Notes: generated by a model from the sequence alone, not told the origin. DNA of 64,000 nt from Cherax quadricarinatus (GCF_038502225.1 NC_091369.1:18392385-18456384); one strand, 5' to 3'; numbered from the stretch's first letter, positions 31,593 to 42,535 are shown. Program-made: numbers and translations.

Positions 31593-32831
31593 TTATTTAC
31601 AGCTAGCAAAGTCAGGGTATTTCTCCAGAATGGTCTGTAATATACCACTGTGGATAAAATACTTAGCCATTTCTTGAACACTTCTGAATGAGTTGTTTCT
31701 AAATTCATTAATTTTATCGCACTCCAGTACATAATGACGCAGGGTGTGACAATAATCCATCTGGCAAAGTTTACATTTCGTTTGGTCTACATCTGGTGGT
31801 GGTGATTTAACCTGCCAAAGATACTTGTAACCCAGCCAGAGCCGGGCGGTAGTGACATCCAAGAGTCTGCTTATTTTGTTGGATGCACCATAGACATGTG
31901 GCTCCTCCTGCATGATAGAATGATGATAGATGGACTCACTGGTGTCAATCTCCCTGAGCCTTAAGTCCATAAAATTCAGCTGAAGTTCTTTTCGTATTAT
32001 TGTTCTCAAACTACTACCTGACAAGCCAAGATTGTAATCTACTCCCTCTTTGAAAGCATACAGCTTAGCCAATTTATCAGTTCTATCATGCATCTGAAGA
32101 CCAATGTGAGATGGAATCCACAGCATGTGCACTCTGACTCCACTGTCCACAATCCTACCATACCTGTGTCTGGCTTCTGACACAAGCATGCCACAATTTA
32201 TGCTTAATGAGTTGAGAGCATTTATGGATGACAGAGAATCAGTTACAATTAAACTGTCAATCTTTGATACATAGATGCATTTCAGTGCAAGGAGTATGGC
32301 AAACAGTTCTGTCTGAAGGGTAGAGGCCCAATTATTGATGCGTGCTCCAATTTCTTTAAGAGAGCCATCACTCTGTACGACAACAGCAGCACTACCAGCT
32401 GCACCAGTGGATTGGTGAACAGAACCATCAACGTAAATAATTTGCGAGAGTGTGTGCTGTGTGACTAAGTTATCAATACAGCTTAAGGCCTCATGTTTGG
32501 CTTCAAGGCGAAGTTTTGGTTGTGATTTAAGAAGTAGTTTGGGGGGAAATGGAGGAATGGTAGTTTGGAATGGGGTAATATTCCATGGAGCGAAGAAGTG
32601 CCGCTGTTGCCTTACTTGACATAGATCATGTATCTGATTCATGCGGAGGTCGGTTCCAGTCTTTTCGATCCATCTGTACAATATGTACCATATTGGTACA
32701 TAATGTAAAGCAATCTCATAAGAACATCTGAATAAATACAGTAGCAGGTCCACTGGCCCATCCTTGGCTAGTTCTCGGATCAACCAACCCTCTTCATTGA
32801 AATTCTTGTCTAACCTATTAAATTTACCCAA
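31593..32831 (-). CDS. LINE family-F ORF2 C-terminus with RNase H domain
   Basis: This 412-codon frame contains an RNase H fold that would degrade element RNA after reverse transcription: IIYVDGSVHQST (Asp), STLQTELFAILLAL (Glu), LIVTDSLSSINAL (Asp), HMLWIPSHIGLQ and RTDKLAKLY (His/Asp). A terminal Cys-His knuckle follows (CKLCQMDYCHTLRHYVLEC). Order and spacing fit the I/Jockey-type RNase H domain. The first ~35 residues (MGKFNRLDKNFNEEGW) come from an adjacent family-D 3' fragment, so the Met is not the native start, and the RT part is missing. Truncated and probably inactive. Confidence 0.82.
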   Translation of the reverse strand: MGKFNRLDKNFNEEGWLIRELAKDGPVDLLLYLFRCSYEIALHYVPIWYILYRWIEKTGTDLRMNQIHDLCQVRQQRHFFAPWNITPFQTTIPPFPPKLLLKSQPKLRLEAKHEALSCIDNLVTQHTLSQIIYVDGSVHQSTGAAGSAAVVVQSDGSLKEIGARINNWASTLQTELFAILLALKCIYVSKIDSLIVTDSLSSINALNSLSINCGMLVSEARHRYGRIVDSGVRVHMLWIPSHIGLQMHDRTDKLAKLYAFKEGVDYNLGLSGSSLRTIIRKELQLNFMDLRLREIDTSESIYHHSIMQEEPHVYGASNKISRLLDVTTARLWLGYKYLWQVKSPPPDVDQTKCKLCQMDYCHTLRHYVLECDKINEFRNNSFRSVQEMAKYFIHSGILQTILEKYPDFASCK

Positions 32832-33265
32832 AGTTTAAGCTTCTATGTCCCTACTAACCAGATGTAGGTAATAGATACCCATCTGTTGTGTACCGCTATT
32901 ATAATGAAACAATACTAACCCATGATCTGCAGATCCCATTCAAATCATATATTTGTCTAACCTATTTTTATTGCTACCTAACACTTAGCTTCAATAACCC
33001 TACTTGGCAGATTCCGCTCACTGACCACTCGACTGCCGAACCAATCTTTGTCTACGTCCTTATTAAATCTAAACTTATCCAGTTTGAATCTGTTATTTCG
33101 AGTTCTCTCTTGATTGGATATCCTTAGTACTTAATTATATTAACTATTTACGTCCGTCTTCCATTTCTATACTGCAATCATGTCTCACCTTATTCTTTAT
33201 ATTTCAAGAAGATGGGGGTTCAGGGCTCTCAAACTATTTTCCTATGAAAGATTCCTCATACAGTT
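32711..33265 (-). repeat. LINE family-D-like 3' fragment
   Basis: It has TATTTGTCTAACCTATTTTT and the diverged coding strand for KFRFNKD and FGSRVV, as at 20576-21200. Heavily mutated. Confidence 0.6.
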
Positions 33266-33350
33266 AGTTTTTGTTTAATATCAGTATTATGCACCCCATA
33301 CCCATTCTGTGGGCGGTAGTCAGACATTACAGGGACTTGGCCGCAAAGTT
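33266..33350 (-). repeat. LINE family-F 3' end fragment
   Basis: It shares GCACCCCATACCCATTCTGT, GGGCGGTAGTCA and CAAAGTTTTGATA with 30660-30760. Confidence 0.75.
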
Positions 33351-33476
33351 TTGATACCTGGAGTTTGCCTGGAGAGGGTTTCGGGGGTCAACGCCCCCAC
33401 GGCCCGGTCTGAGACCAGGCTTCATGGTGGATCAGGGTCTGATCAACCAGGCTGTTACTGCTGGCTGCACGCCAGG

Positions 33477-33769
33477 TGCTGCAAGCGGGTGGTTAATGAT
33501 AAACTTCTTCAGAGGCTTCTTCGTTTATTGTTAAGTCGTGGTGGGTACACAGGCTTGTGTTGTGCCCATGGCCGGGCAGGGCCATCCCACGAGAGAGAGC
33601 TACTAGTACTTGTGTCTTCCTGCTAGGCCACTGTGTGAGTGAGAGTGAGGCAAGTCTGGGCATACTGAAGTGGCAAGGCCTATAGGTGGCAGCACCAGCA
33701 TGGCACGAAATATGAACTAAGCTGGCAGACAGCATGGGCTGTCTGTGCAGACAGTACAGGCTGTCTACA
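33477..33769 (-). repeat. Terminal direct repeat (putative 3' LTR)
   Basis: Pairs with 37135-37427, same 293 bp length with few differences. Confidence 0.75.
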
Positions 33770-35089
33770 TATGCTCGGCCACCTACCGCGCGTCGTCCCG
33801 ACGCGACAATACTGGTGGTAAAAGAAACTCGGTCTCTCTCTCGTAGGAACAGGGCACAGAACACAAAATAAAAACATATATATACATATGGACATGGAAA
33901 AAAACTTCCTACAGGGAGGGAAGAAAAAACATGGGGTGTGCTAAACATCGTGGTCAAAGGCAGTGAGCGTCGAAGGGCATCACTGCACGCCTTCCTGCGT
34001 CTGGACAGATACTGCAACACAGGAGACATCGCTGCGGCTGAGCTGTGACGTAACAGGTTACGGTCTCCTCTGGAACGGTGAAGCAGTCATAGTAGGAGTC
34101 GCTGCAGGTTTTCACTCAAACCTGGGGCACGACATGCTGGTGCCCTCGAGTGAGGCGTCGACAAAACTCGGCAACTGGGCAGGACTTCTGGCAAGCGACT
34201 CAGGAGGACACTTCTCGACTGGTACTGTCGCTGGGCTGTCACTGCCGGCGAGCGTGGAGCGAGTTGTGGAGCGAGTCGTGGCAGAGACGACTGGGCGAAA
34301 CATCTGGGAGTCGTAACATCATACACCAGACTGCAGTGAGACAGCTAGCAGTCAAAGTGACATCTTCTTTGTGCAGGCTGCTCACTGAGGCTGACACAGC
34401 ACCTGCCGACAGGCCTAACTGCGGCTTGGCGAGTATCATCTCTCCACAGTTGGAGTTATAGCAGAGGTTAGTCTAAGCGTCCCCAGACTTGTTTCTCTGC
34501 ATATAACTGCACTCTGAAGGTCTGGAGGTGAAGTGAAACAAATCTCGATGGGAATCGTAGCAGATACGATACTGCAGAACATCACGAGCGACGAGCATAA
34601 AAGCTTTCTGTACAAGAGGGCTCGGCCACTCGGGGCTGTCTTGACATCAGCTGTCAAACACACTGGTCACACGGGTGACTTAGGGGGAATTAGTACTTAC
34701 TCAGCGCGAACGAAAAATTTTGTCGAAAAATTCACAAACTGAGTTAATCTTATAGAAAAATAGCTTAACTCTCTGGCAACACAATGGTACCAGAATCATT
34801 GTTCTACGACATTCCTACAAGGAATTATGGTCATTTAAAAACACCTAGGGTTACGTCACCACCCGCGGCAGGTGTGCTCACCTGTCGTCAATTTTTTTTT
34901 TTCCGTTTTTTTTTCGTGTATTTATTGTATTATTCTTTCTAAGATAATAATTGACGATTTGGCATCATAATACATTGGGCGGGATTTATACGTAGAGTTC
35001 CAACCAACCAGGAACCTCCCGACACCATTTTTGCTGACGTCATGGAAAATTCCAGTCTCGGGGTGGCCGGGGAATATGGCTCAATATAA
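33770..35089. other. LTR-like element interior, no recognised gene
   Basis: GC-balanced to about 34870, with overlapping open frames of 60-180 codons on both strands. None shows a domain I know, and none is clearly preferred. Confidence 0.5.
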
Positions 35090-36028
35090 CGCTATTATAG
35101 CTTCTACGGCTTATTTATCTATCACAATTGATCTAATATGACATAATAAACAATATAAATAACAAAGAAATATGGTAAATACTCCAGAATGAATAATATA
35201 TGGCATATTCCCAGAGCGCTCCATCGGGAATAATAGATTCCCATTCTCAGAAAGGGGCTTCCATTCTCTTTCTTTCACCTCCAGGGTCCTTATATTAAAG
35301 AAAACGAACATGGGTAACTATGATATACACTCGTAATGCAGTATAAGACTGAGAAAAATGTTATTTTCTCGAAAAAAAAACAAAAAAAATAGGTGGTCCG
35401 GCTGTTTCGTGGATTATCTCGGAAGTAAGTTATTCACATATATGAGCAAGTAAATTCGTTAATAATAGCAGGAATGTAATGAAATTCACAGAGAACATAA
35501 AGGAAAGATTGTTTTACAAGCTAACGGTTTGTTTTTTGAGATATCATAATTTGTTTTTGATTTATGTGAGGGCAAAAGTCAGATATTTGGCTGAAAGTCA
35601 AAACCATACAAAATCTTATTTTTTTTAAGAATGAAGAAAGGATAAATTACAGAACGGCTAACCATTAGAAATACAGTTTACCATTGTTTTATGCGTAGAT
35701 AATGCCAAAACAGCTTCTCCAAGTCCCATGTCGAAGTTACTGTTCAATATGTATGATTATTAGTAAATATTTTTTTTCTCAGTTGTTTTTTGAGCTATCT
35801 TATTGAAACTTGGTCACATTACTATTGAAAGGTGCTTCTTTACGTACAAAAAAATGAAAGAAATCGAACGAAAAATAAAAAAGTTCATGTGTGGACATAA
35901 GGTTCCCCCTTAGCACAGTGGTGCTACTCAGGTCTGGCTCAGACCTCACTGGACACACGGAAACTACACACCCACGGTACAACATGGCTTAAACTAGCAA
36001 ATGATGCTTTTCTGTGCATAAGGACCCC

Positions 36029-36165
36029 AATGGAAATAAGTCACTCTGTCTGACTTTTTTGGGTTATCCTAGGTTCTCTACACATATGCTGCTATGTATG
36101 ATAATTCTATGTAACTGTATTTGTGTATACCTGAATAAACTTACTTACTTACTTACTTAAAACTG
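36029..36165 (+). repeat. SINE type 2
   Basis: It starts CCCCAATGGAAATAAGTCAC, includes GGGTTATCCTAGGTTCTC, ends CTGAATAAAC plus ACTT repeats. Nearly identical to 15514-15643. Confidence 0.85.
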
Positions 36166-36300
36166 ACTAAGACATACTAAAATGTGAGAACACTGACTGA
36201 GAGGAATTAACACATGACATATATCTTCTCTTAGTCTTCTCGACAATATTTAAACAATTACTGAACACTCGATGGTGACATCATGTGATGTCAGGCGTGA

Positions 36301-36397
36301 TGACGTCAGGAGCACTGTGACGTCATCAGACATCTCGAGGTGATGTCAGGCAGACATCGTGACGTCATGAAGTCAGGCAGCAGCATCGGTGACGTCA
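36301..36397. promoter_or_regulatory. Cluster of four perfect CRE palindromes (TGACGTCA)
   Basis: TGACGTCA occurs at 36301-36308, 36318-36325, 36360-36367 and 36390-36397, with near matches (TGACATCA, TGATGTCA) around them. The 8-mer binds CREB/ATF-type bZIP factors. In the element's minus orientation the cluster lies about 0.75-0.85 kb inside the upstream terminal repeat. Confidence 0.55.
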
Positions 36398-37134
36398 ATG
36401 TGATGCAGGCAGCAGACCACAGCATGAGGCCTGGGACATCTGGTAACTCACGTAGCTCGTAGGTCTACGTGACATCGCCCACACCCACGTGGCGTCGTGA
36501 TCCACATGGTGTCGTGATCTACGTGGCATGCTGATCCACGTAGCTTCGAGTGGCCTCGGGCACTCGGATACACAGCTCTGGCAATGAATCACACGAGAAA
36601 CAGCAGAAAACACAGCAGAGGGAGTGGGCAGTGGTGAGTGTATGGTAGTGTGGTGGCGAGGAGCGTGGGTGAGTGTATGGCAGGGGAGCATCTGGCCATT
36701 CCTCCTCCTCCTCCACCCACAAACACGTGGAGAAGCTCACACTGGATGCAGAAATCACCACAAAACTCGCCTCTGGCTTACTGAAACAGCTGTGCTGAGC
36801 TGAACAACAACAGCAGCAACATACAAGTGACGCTGAACATGTGACTTGAGAAACAGAGTGGGACACTGTAGCGTGGGACGCTGTAGCATGGGGTCACTGT
36901 GACGCCACTTACAATTCTCGAAGAAATTCGGTAAATTTCGGCTGGATCCTGCTTGTACCTGTGTCTGGATGCTGAAACGTGCAGACACGACATCAGGATA
37001 ACTCATTGAGAGACGGATGCTTCTTGCATGGGATGACGAAGTGAAGATGACTTCATCCCTCTTCCTTCCTCTATCAGGGCAAACAACTGGTGCGAACATC
37101 GCTGGTACCATTTATAACGGGTTTGTTTGGTAGG

Positions 37135-37427
37135 TGCTGCAAGCGGGTGGTTAATGATAAACTTCTTCGGAGGCTTCTTTGTTTATTGTTAAGTCGTGGT
37201 GGGTACACAGGCTTGTGTTGTGCCCATGGCCGGGCAGGGCCATCCCACGAGAGAGAGCTACTAGTACTTGTGTCTTCCTGCTAGGCCGCTGTGTGAGTGA
37301 GAGTGAGGCAAGTCTGGGCATACTGAAGTGGCAAGGCCTATAGGTGGCAGCACCAGCATGGCACGAAATATGAACTAAGCTGGCAGACAGCATGGGCTGT
37401 CTGTGCAGACAGTACAAGCTGTCTACA
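37135..37427 (-). repeat. Terminal direct repeat (putative 5' LTR)
   Basis: Pairs with 33477-33769; followed on the minus strand by TACCAAACAAACCCG and TGGTACCAGCG. Confidence 0.75.
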
Positions 37428-37786
37428 TAACCACAACCCGATTAGTCAGGTACTGACTTTAAGGTGCCTGTCCAGTGCCTTCTTAAAGACAGCCAGGGGT
37501 CTATTGGTAATCCCCCTTATGTATGCTGGGAGGCAGTTGAACAGTCTTGGGCCCAGGGCACTTATTGTGTTGTCTCTCAATGTACTCGTGGCTCCCTTGC
37601 TTTTCACCGGGGAAATGTTTCATCTCCTGCCGAGTCTTTTGCTTTCATAGGGAGTGATTTTCGTGTGCAGGTTTGGTAACAGAGCTTTTCATCGTGGCTG
37701 CCTGGGACTTTACTCTGTTTACTATTACTCTTTGTGTTCTATTTGTCAGGAAGTTACATCTGCCAACTTTTCCTGTTATTCCTTTA

Positions 37787-38209
37787 TCACGCATTTTGTG
37801 CTATTACACCACGGTCACACTTGTCGAAAGCTTTTGCAAAGTCTGTGTATACATCTGTATTTTGTTTATCCTTTACAGCATCCAGTACCTTGTCATAGTA
37901 GTCCAGTAGCTGGGACAGGCAGGAGCGACTTGCTCTAAACTCATGTTGCCCTGGGTTGTGTAATTGATGGGTATCTAGGTGATTGGCGATCTTGCTTCTT
38001 AGAACGTTATCAAAGATTTTTATATGGGATGTTAGTGCTATCGGTCTGTAGTTTTTTGCAATTGCTTTACTGCCACCTTTGTGGAGTGGGGCTATGTTTG
38101 TTGTTTTTAGTGTGTGTGGGTTGACCCCTATGTCCATGCTCCCTCTCCATAAAATGCTGAAGGCACACGATAGAGCTTCTTGCAATTCTTGATGAACACA
38201 GAGTTCCAT
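37787..38209 (-). pseudogene. Family-A reverse transcriptase remnant (A4)
   Basis: It contains LKTTNIAPLHKGGSKAIAKN, RPIALTSHIKIFDNVLR, FRASRSCLSQLLDYYDKV and DFAKAFDKCDRG, then stops. Downstream the catalytic FADD segment is deleted at 37677. Confidence 0.85.
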
Positions 38210-38325
38210 GAGTCTGGGCCAGGGGAAAAGTGCACGGGCATGTCATTTATTACCTCTTCAGAGTCTTGTGGAGTTAGGATAATATCAGAGATTTTTAAGA
38301 TGACCAGATTCTGGATTGTCCACCC

Positions 38326-38960
38326 TTAGTCTGAGCAGTGGCTCGCATAGGCATAGTGTTTACATAGATTGTAATTCTGTTTACTAGGATTTATTGTAGC
38401 TGCATTCACTGCTGGTGCATTTATTTTTCCTGTTTCCTCCTTATCTTTCACCCTTGTATGGACATCAGTTTTTCCACCAGGTTTTGCTGGTAGTGTGTCG
38501 CCACTATTCCCTGAGGCATCATCCTCTTTTGATCCATCTCCAGCAGTGTCTCTCTTTTGAACCTCTGTGGACTGAATAACGTTGTCTTCACTGTCCTGCA
38601 GGACAACACTAGTACCCTCATGTGCACTGTCTTCCAGGACATCACTAGAACCCCCTGGAGCACTTTCCTCCAGGACTACACTAGCACCCTCAGGAGCGCT
38701 GTGCAAGACAACCCTGTCCCTACCATCAATCGTATTTTCCCAGCTGTCATACCATGCTGACATGTCTTTCAAGAATTATTTTTTATTGATGTTCTTGTCT
38801 CTTAATATAGATGTAATTTTCTCACAGCTGTATCTCATTTGGGCAGACCAAAAACATTTCTCTGGGACCATTGACCACAGAGATGGCAAGCAATCCAGGC
38901 CTGTTTTCGTCCCTTGCCCTTTCTGCAGACTACACAGATCTTCATGGTGGTGGTCATCTT
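38326..38960 (-). pseudogene. Family-A ORF1, N-terminal half with PHD-like cluster and acidic repeats
   Basis: From a Met at 38945 the minus strand reads MKICVVCRKGKGRKQ then AWIACHLCGQWSQR, a Cys4 pattern like a decayed PHD finger (expected His and Cys replaced by Gln and Val). After frame breaks the 38772 frame has three 12-residue acidic repeats (SAPEGASVVLEE, SAPGGSSDVLED, SAHEGTSVVLQD) and then KRDTAGDGSKEDDASGN, which aligns with the start of the A1 ORF1, and finally CKHYAYA, the first CCCH Cys. There the deletion joins it to the RT linker. Confidence 0.65.
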
Positions 38961-38995
38961 ACAATATATATTTTAATAGAATTACCGACAATATG

Positions 38996-39095
38996 TAAAG
39001 TGAAAGGACACAAGTGCAACTACTGTGACATTTTATTGTGGCAACGTTTCGCTCTCCAAGAGCTTTGTCAAGCCGTTACAAACAGTACATGGACA
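38996..39095 (-). repeat. Penelope-like element 3' end
   Basis: The minus strand has CCATGTACTGTTTGTAACGG, CTTGACAAAGCTCTTGGAGA and GCGAAACGTTGCC, matching 45068-45170. Confidence 0.75.
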
Positions 39096-39098
39096 CAG

Positions 39099-40379
39099 AT
39101 CACTACGATAAGGTCCTAGATGCCCTAGAAGACAAAAAGAATGCAGATGTAATATACAGACTTTGCAAAAGCCTTCGACAAGTGTGACCATGGCGTAATA
39201 GCGCACAAAATGCATACTAAATGAATAACAGGAAAAGTTGGTAGATGGATCTATAATTTCCTGACAAATAGAACACAGATTAGTAGTCGACAGAGTAAAG
39301 CCTGAGACGGCTAGGGTGAAAAGCTCTGTTCCACAAGGCACATTACTCGCTCCCATCTTGTTCCTCATCCTCGTATCTGACACAGACAGGGATGTAAGCC
39401 ACAGCACCGTGTCTTCCTTTGCAGATGACACCCGAATCTGCATGACAGTGTCTTCCATTGCAGACACTGCAATGCTCCAGGCGGACATCAACCAAATCCT
39501 TCAGTGGGCTGCAGAAAACAATATGAAGTTCAACGATGAGAAATTTCAATTACTCAGATATGGTAAACGTAAGGAAATTAAAACTTTATCAGAGTATAAA
39601 ACAAATTCCAACCATACAATAGAGCGAAAAATTAACGTCAAAGACCTGGGAGTGATCATGTCAGAGGATCTCACCTTCAAGGACCATAACATTGTATTAA
39701 TCGCATCTGCCAGAAAAATGACAAAATGGATAATGAGAAACTTCAAAACTAGGGATGACAAGCCCATGATAACACTTTTCAGGTCGCTTGTTCTATCTAG
39801 GCTGGAATATTGCTGCACACCAACAGCACCTTTCAAGACAGGTGAAATTGCTGACCTAGAAAATGTACAGAGAACCTTTACGACATGTATAACGGAGATA
39901 AAACACCTCAATTACTGGGAGCGCTTGAAGTTCCTGAACCTGTACTCCCTGGAATGCAGGCGGGAGAGATACGTGATTATATACACCTGGAAAATCCTAG
40001 AGGGACTAGTACCAAACTTGCACACGAAAATCACTCACTATGAAAGCAAAAGACTCGGCAGACGATGCAACATCCCCTCCAATGAAAAGCAGGGATGTCA
40101 CTAGCACGTTAAGAGACAATACAATAAGTGTCAGGGGCCCAAGACTGTTCAACTGCCTCCCAGCATACATAAAGGGGATTACCAATAGACCCCTAACTGT
40201 CTTTAAGAAGGCACTGGACAGGCACCTAAAGTCAATACCTGACTAATCGGGCTGTGGTTCGTATGTCAGCTTGCGTGCGGCCAGCAGTAACAGCCTGGTT
40301 GATCAGGCCCTGATTCACCATGAGGTCTGATCACAGACCGGGCCGCGTGAGTGTTGACCCCTGGAACTCACTCTAGGTA
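39099..40379 (+). mobile_element. Family-A LINE, 5'-truncated (A5)
   Basis: It starts at the DHYDKVLDALEDKKNADV block and ends with the short-repeat tail. The 262-codon frame 39316-40104 holds SSVPQGTLLAPI, FADDTRI and the thumb; a frameshift near 40085 moves the C-terminus to 40040-40246, which ends early. Inactive. Confidence 0.87.
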
Positions 40380-40452
40380 GAGGGTATATATAGGCTTAGA
40401 ATGAGGTGCTATACTAGTGGTAGTAGTAGTAGTAGTAGTAGTAGTGATATAA
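40380..40452. repeat. (GTA)n microsatellite
   Basis: An uninterrupted AGT/GTA run at about 40417-40446. Confidence 0.9.
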
Positions 40453-40547
40453 GTTAAGATAAGATAAGATTTCGTTCGGATTTTTAACCCCGGAGGGTTA
40501 GCCACCCAGGATAACCCAAGAAAGTCAGTGCGTCATCGAGGACTGTC
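40453..40547 (-). repeat. SINE type 1, 3' module
   Basis: The plus strand reads GATAAGATAAGATTTCG, AACCCCGGAGGGTTAGCC and AGGATAACCCAAGAAAGTC, identical to 54357-54450. The tail is a TTATC repeat. Confidence 0.8.
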
Positions 40548-40559
40548 ACAAATACAATT

Positions 40560-41500
40560 GTCTGTGTGTCAGCGTGCCTCGTTGTGCTCCGGGTTTTCTC
40601 GTGTTTTCACGGTTGCTAGAACTTTAATTTGAGCCATCAATCCTATACGAGACATCCCTCTAGCGCCTGGAACCAATCTTGGGCGGAAAACATTATATAC
40701 TGAGTCAAAAAAGGAGAATTAGTGTGCACTACCTAGCAGAGTTTACTGCCAGAGGGGAATCATAGGCCTGAGTGCCGTGTGCAAAATAATAATAATAGAA
40801 CTTTTCTTAGTCAGAGGAAAGAAAGTCTCCCTGATAACATTGTGTATACATAGTGTATAGTGTATACTACAGTGGCCCCCTAGTATATAGATGATAAAGG
40901 CTAAAGTGTCATTTGAAAACAGGTGAATTTGTAAATGAAGTGATAAGCCTATAGAGGCAGGTGCCAGAAGTCGCCAGAAACTTACCACAGTGGTCAGCTG
41001 TTTTAATAATCTTCCTGGCCTGCTAGTGTACTCGCATATAATCTAGTGATATCAGTGAATAGCAGAATACAGTGTTGTAGTAGCAACTAACCAGTATTAT
41101 AATGGTACTTAGTAGAGTGGAGTGACTTTCATTAGTTTCTTTTTTCTTGAAATACCAGACGTATACTGTGATTTTCATATAACCTGTAGTTACCAGCGGT
41201 CGCAATATACACAACGAGAAGCAATTATTACTACAGAAAAAGAGTCCTTCCTCCAAAATTTCCACCAGTCAACTATAGTGATAATATAGCATTTATTGTG
41301 GTGGAGACGAAAAAAAACTAGAAAAGCTAGATACAGCGATTGATAAACAAGGGTTGAGGCTCGACCGTTCGTCACTGTAGGAGCTGCTAGAAATCACCGG
41401 TTCTTCAACACGCAAGTTATACTTTTGTATCAATCAAATCACATATTACTCGGGTAGATAATTTCAAGTAGATCCTTCATGTGTTAGCACAAATCACCGA
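40560..41500 (-). repeat. Unclassified dispersed repeat H, inverted relative to 50350-50935
   Basis: Shared blocks: AGAAGTCGCCAGAAACTTAC versus TGGCGACTGCTGGAAACTTG on the other strand, a palindromic GTATACACTATGTATACAC region and a CGTGTTTTCACGG-like block. No ORF or ends identified. Confidence 0.55.
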
Positions 41501-41506
41501 CCAGTA

Positions 41507-42425
41507 TTACCTGGAGTTTACCTGGAGAGAGTTCCGGGGGTCAACGCCCCCGCAGCCCGGTCTGTGACCAGGCCTCCTGGTGGATCAGAGCCTGATCAAC
41601 CAGGCTGTTGCTGCTGGCTGCACGCAAACCAACGTACGAGCCACAGCCCGGCTGATCCAGAACTGACTTTAGGTGCTTGTCCAGTGCCAGCTTGAAGACT
41701 GCCAGGGGTCTGTTGGTAATCCCCCTTATGTGTGCTGGGAGGCAGTTGAACAGTCTCGGGCCCCTGACGCTTATTGTATGGTCTCTTAACGTGCTAGTGA
41801 CACCCCTGCTTTTCATTGGGGGGATGGTGCATCGTCTGCCAAGTCTTTTGCTTTCGTAGTGAGTGATTTTCGTGTGCAAGTTCGGTACTAGTCCCTCTAG
41901 GATTTTCCAGGTGTATATAATCATGTATCTCTCCCTCCTGCGTTCCAGGGAATACAGGTTTAGGAACCTCAAGCGCTCCCAATAATTGAGGTGTTTTATC
42001 TCCATTATGCGCACCGTGAAAGTTCTCTGTACATTTTCTAGGTCGGCAATTTCACCTGCCTTGAAAGGTGCTGTTAGTGTGCAGCAATATTCCAGCCTAG
42101 ATAGAACAAGTGACCTGAAGAGTGTCATCATGGGCTTGGCCTCCCTAGTTTTTTAAGGTTCTCATTATCCATCCTGTCATTTTTCTAGCAGATGCGATTG
42201 ATACAATGTTATGGTTCTTGAAGGTGAGATCCTCCGACATGATCACTCCCAGGTCTTTGACGTTGGTGTTTCGCTCTATTTTGTGGCCAGAATTTGTTTT
42301 GTACTCTGGTGAAGATTTAATTTCCTCATGTTTACCATATCTGAGTAATTGAAATTTCTCATCGTTGAACTTCATATTGTTTTCTGCAGCCCACTGAAAG
42401 ATTTGGTTGATGTCCGCCTGGAGCT
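41507..42425 (-). mobile_element. Family-A LINE, 5'-truncated (A6)
   Basis: It covers the RT from LQADINQIFQWAAENN to the C-terminal tail, with one frameshift near 42150. It faces the plus-strand copy at 42612-44260. Confidence 0.88.
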
Positions 42426-42450
42426 TTTTAAATAAGCGACCCACTGATCA

Positions 42451-42535
42451 GATCAGCCTGGTTCCGAACCCTTGACTGGTCCAAACCCTTGACTGGTCCG
42501 AACCCTTGATGGTCCGAACCCTTGACTGGTTTCAA
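42451..42535. repeat. 17 bp minisatellite, about 4 units
   Basis: Unit GGTCCGAACCCTTGACT, one unit shortened. It sits between two head-to-head LINE copies. Confidence 0.9.

Larger units (their letters stand above)
30650..32710 (-). mobile_element. LINE family F (RNase H-bearing), 3' half
   Basis: It comprises the RNase H ORF (31593-32831), a huge (CA)n tract and a 3' region with 24 bp repeats ending in GCACCCCATACCCATCCTGT (plus-strand view). The same 3' end recurs at 33266-33350. Confidence 0.7.
33477..37427 (-). mobile_element. Non-autonomous LTR-retrotransposon-like element, 3.95 kb
   Basis: Direct repeats of 293 bp at 33477-33769 and 37135-37427 are nearly identical and, on the minus strand, start TGTAGACAGC and end CTTGCAGCA (TG...CA). 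The minus-strand repeat carries AATAAA. About 20 bases past the upstream repeat is TGGTACCAGCGATG, resembling a tRNA primer site. No gag/pol is seen. The interior holds a dispersed repeat (35090-35370), a TTAA-element fragment (35755-35880) and a SINE (36029-36165). No clear target duplication, so the class is inferred. Confidence 0.6.
33352..38960 (-). mobile_element. Family-A LINE with large deletions (A3/A4), split by an LTR-like element
   Basis: The 3' tail is at 33352-33476 and the rest at 37428-38960; the break falls inside the GSYVGL codons, so the two parts are one original copy. Two internal deletions are inferred against A1: about 0.68 kb at 37677 (removing catalytic FADD) and about 1.72 kb near 38345 (ORF1 joined to the pre-RT linker, removing the endonuclease). 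Confidence 0.8.

Noticed and set aside
31149..31640. Long frames of His-Thr and Cys-Val repeats
   Set aside because: Translation of a (CA)n microsatellite; no start context or non-repeat domain.
33493..34029. A 178-codon minus-strand gene
   Set aside because: It runs through the terminal repeat and interior of the LTR-like element, shows no domain, and overlaps equally long frames on the other strand.
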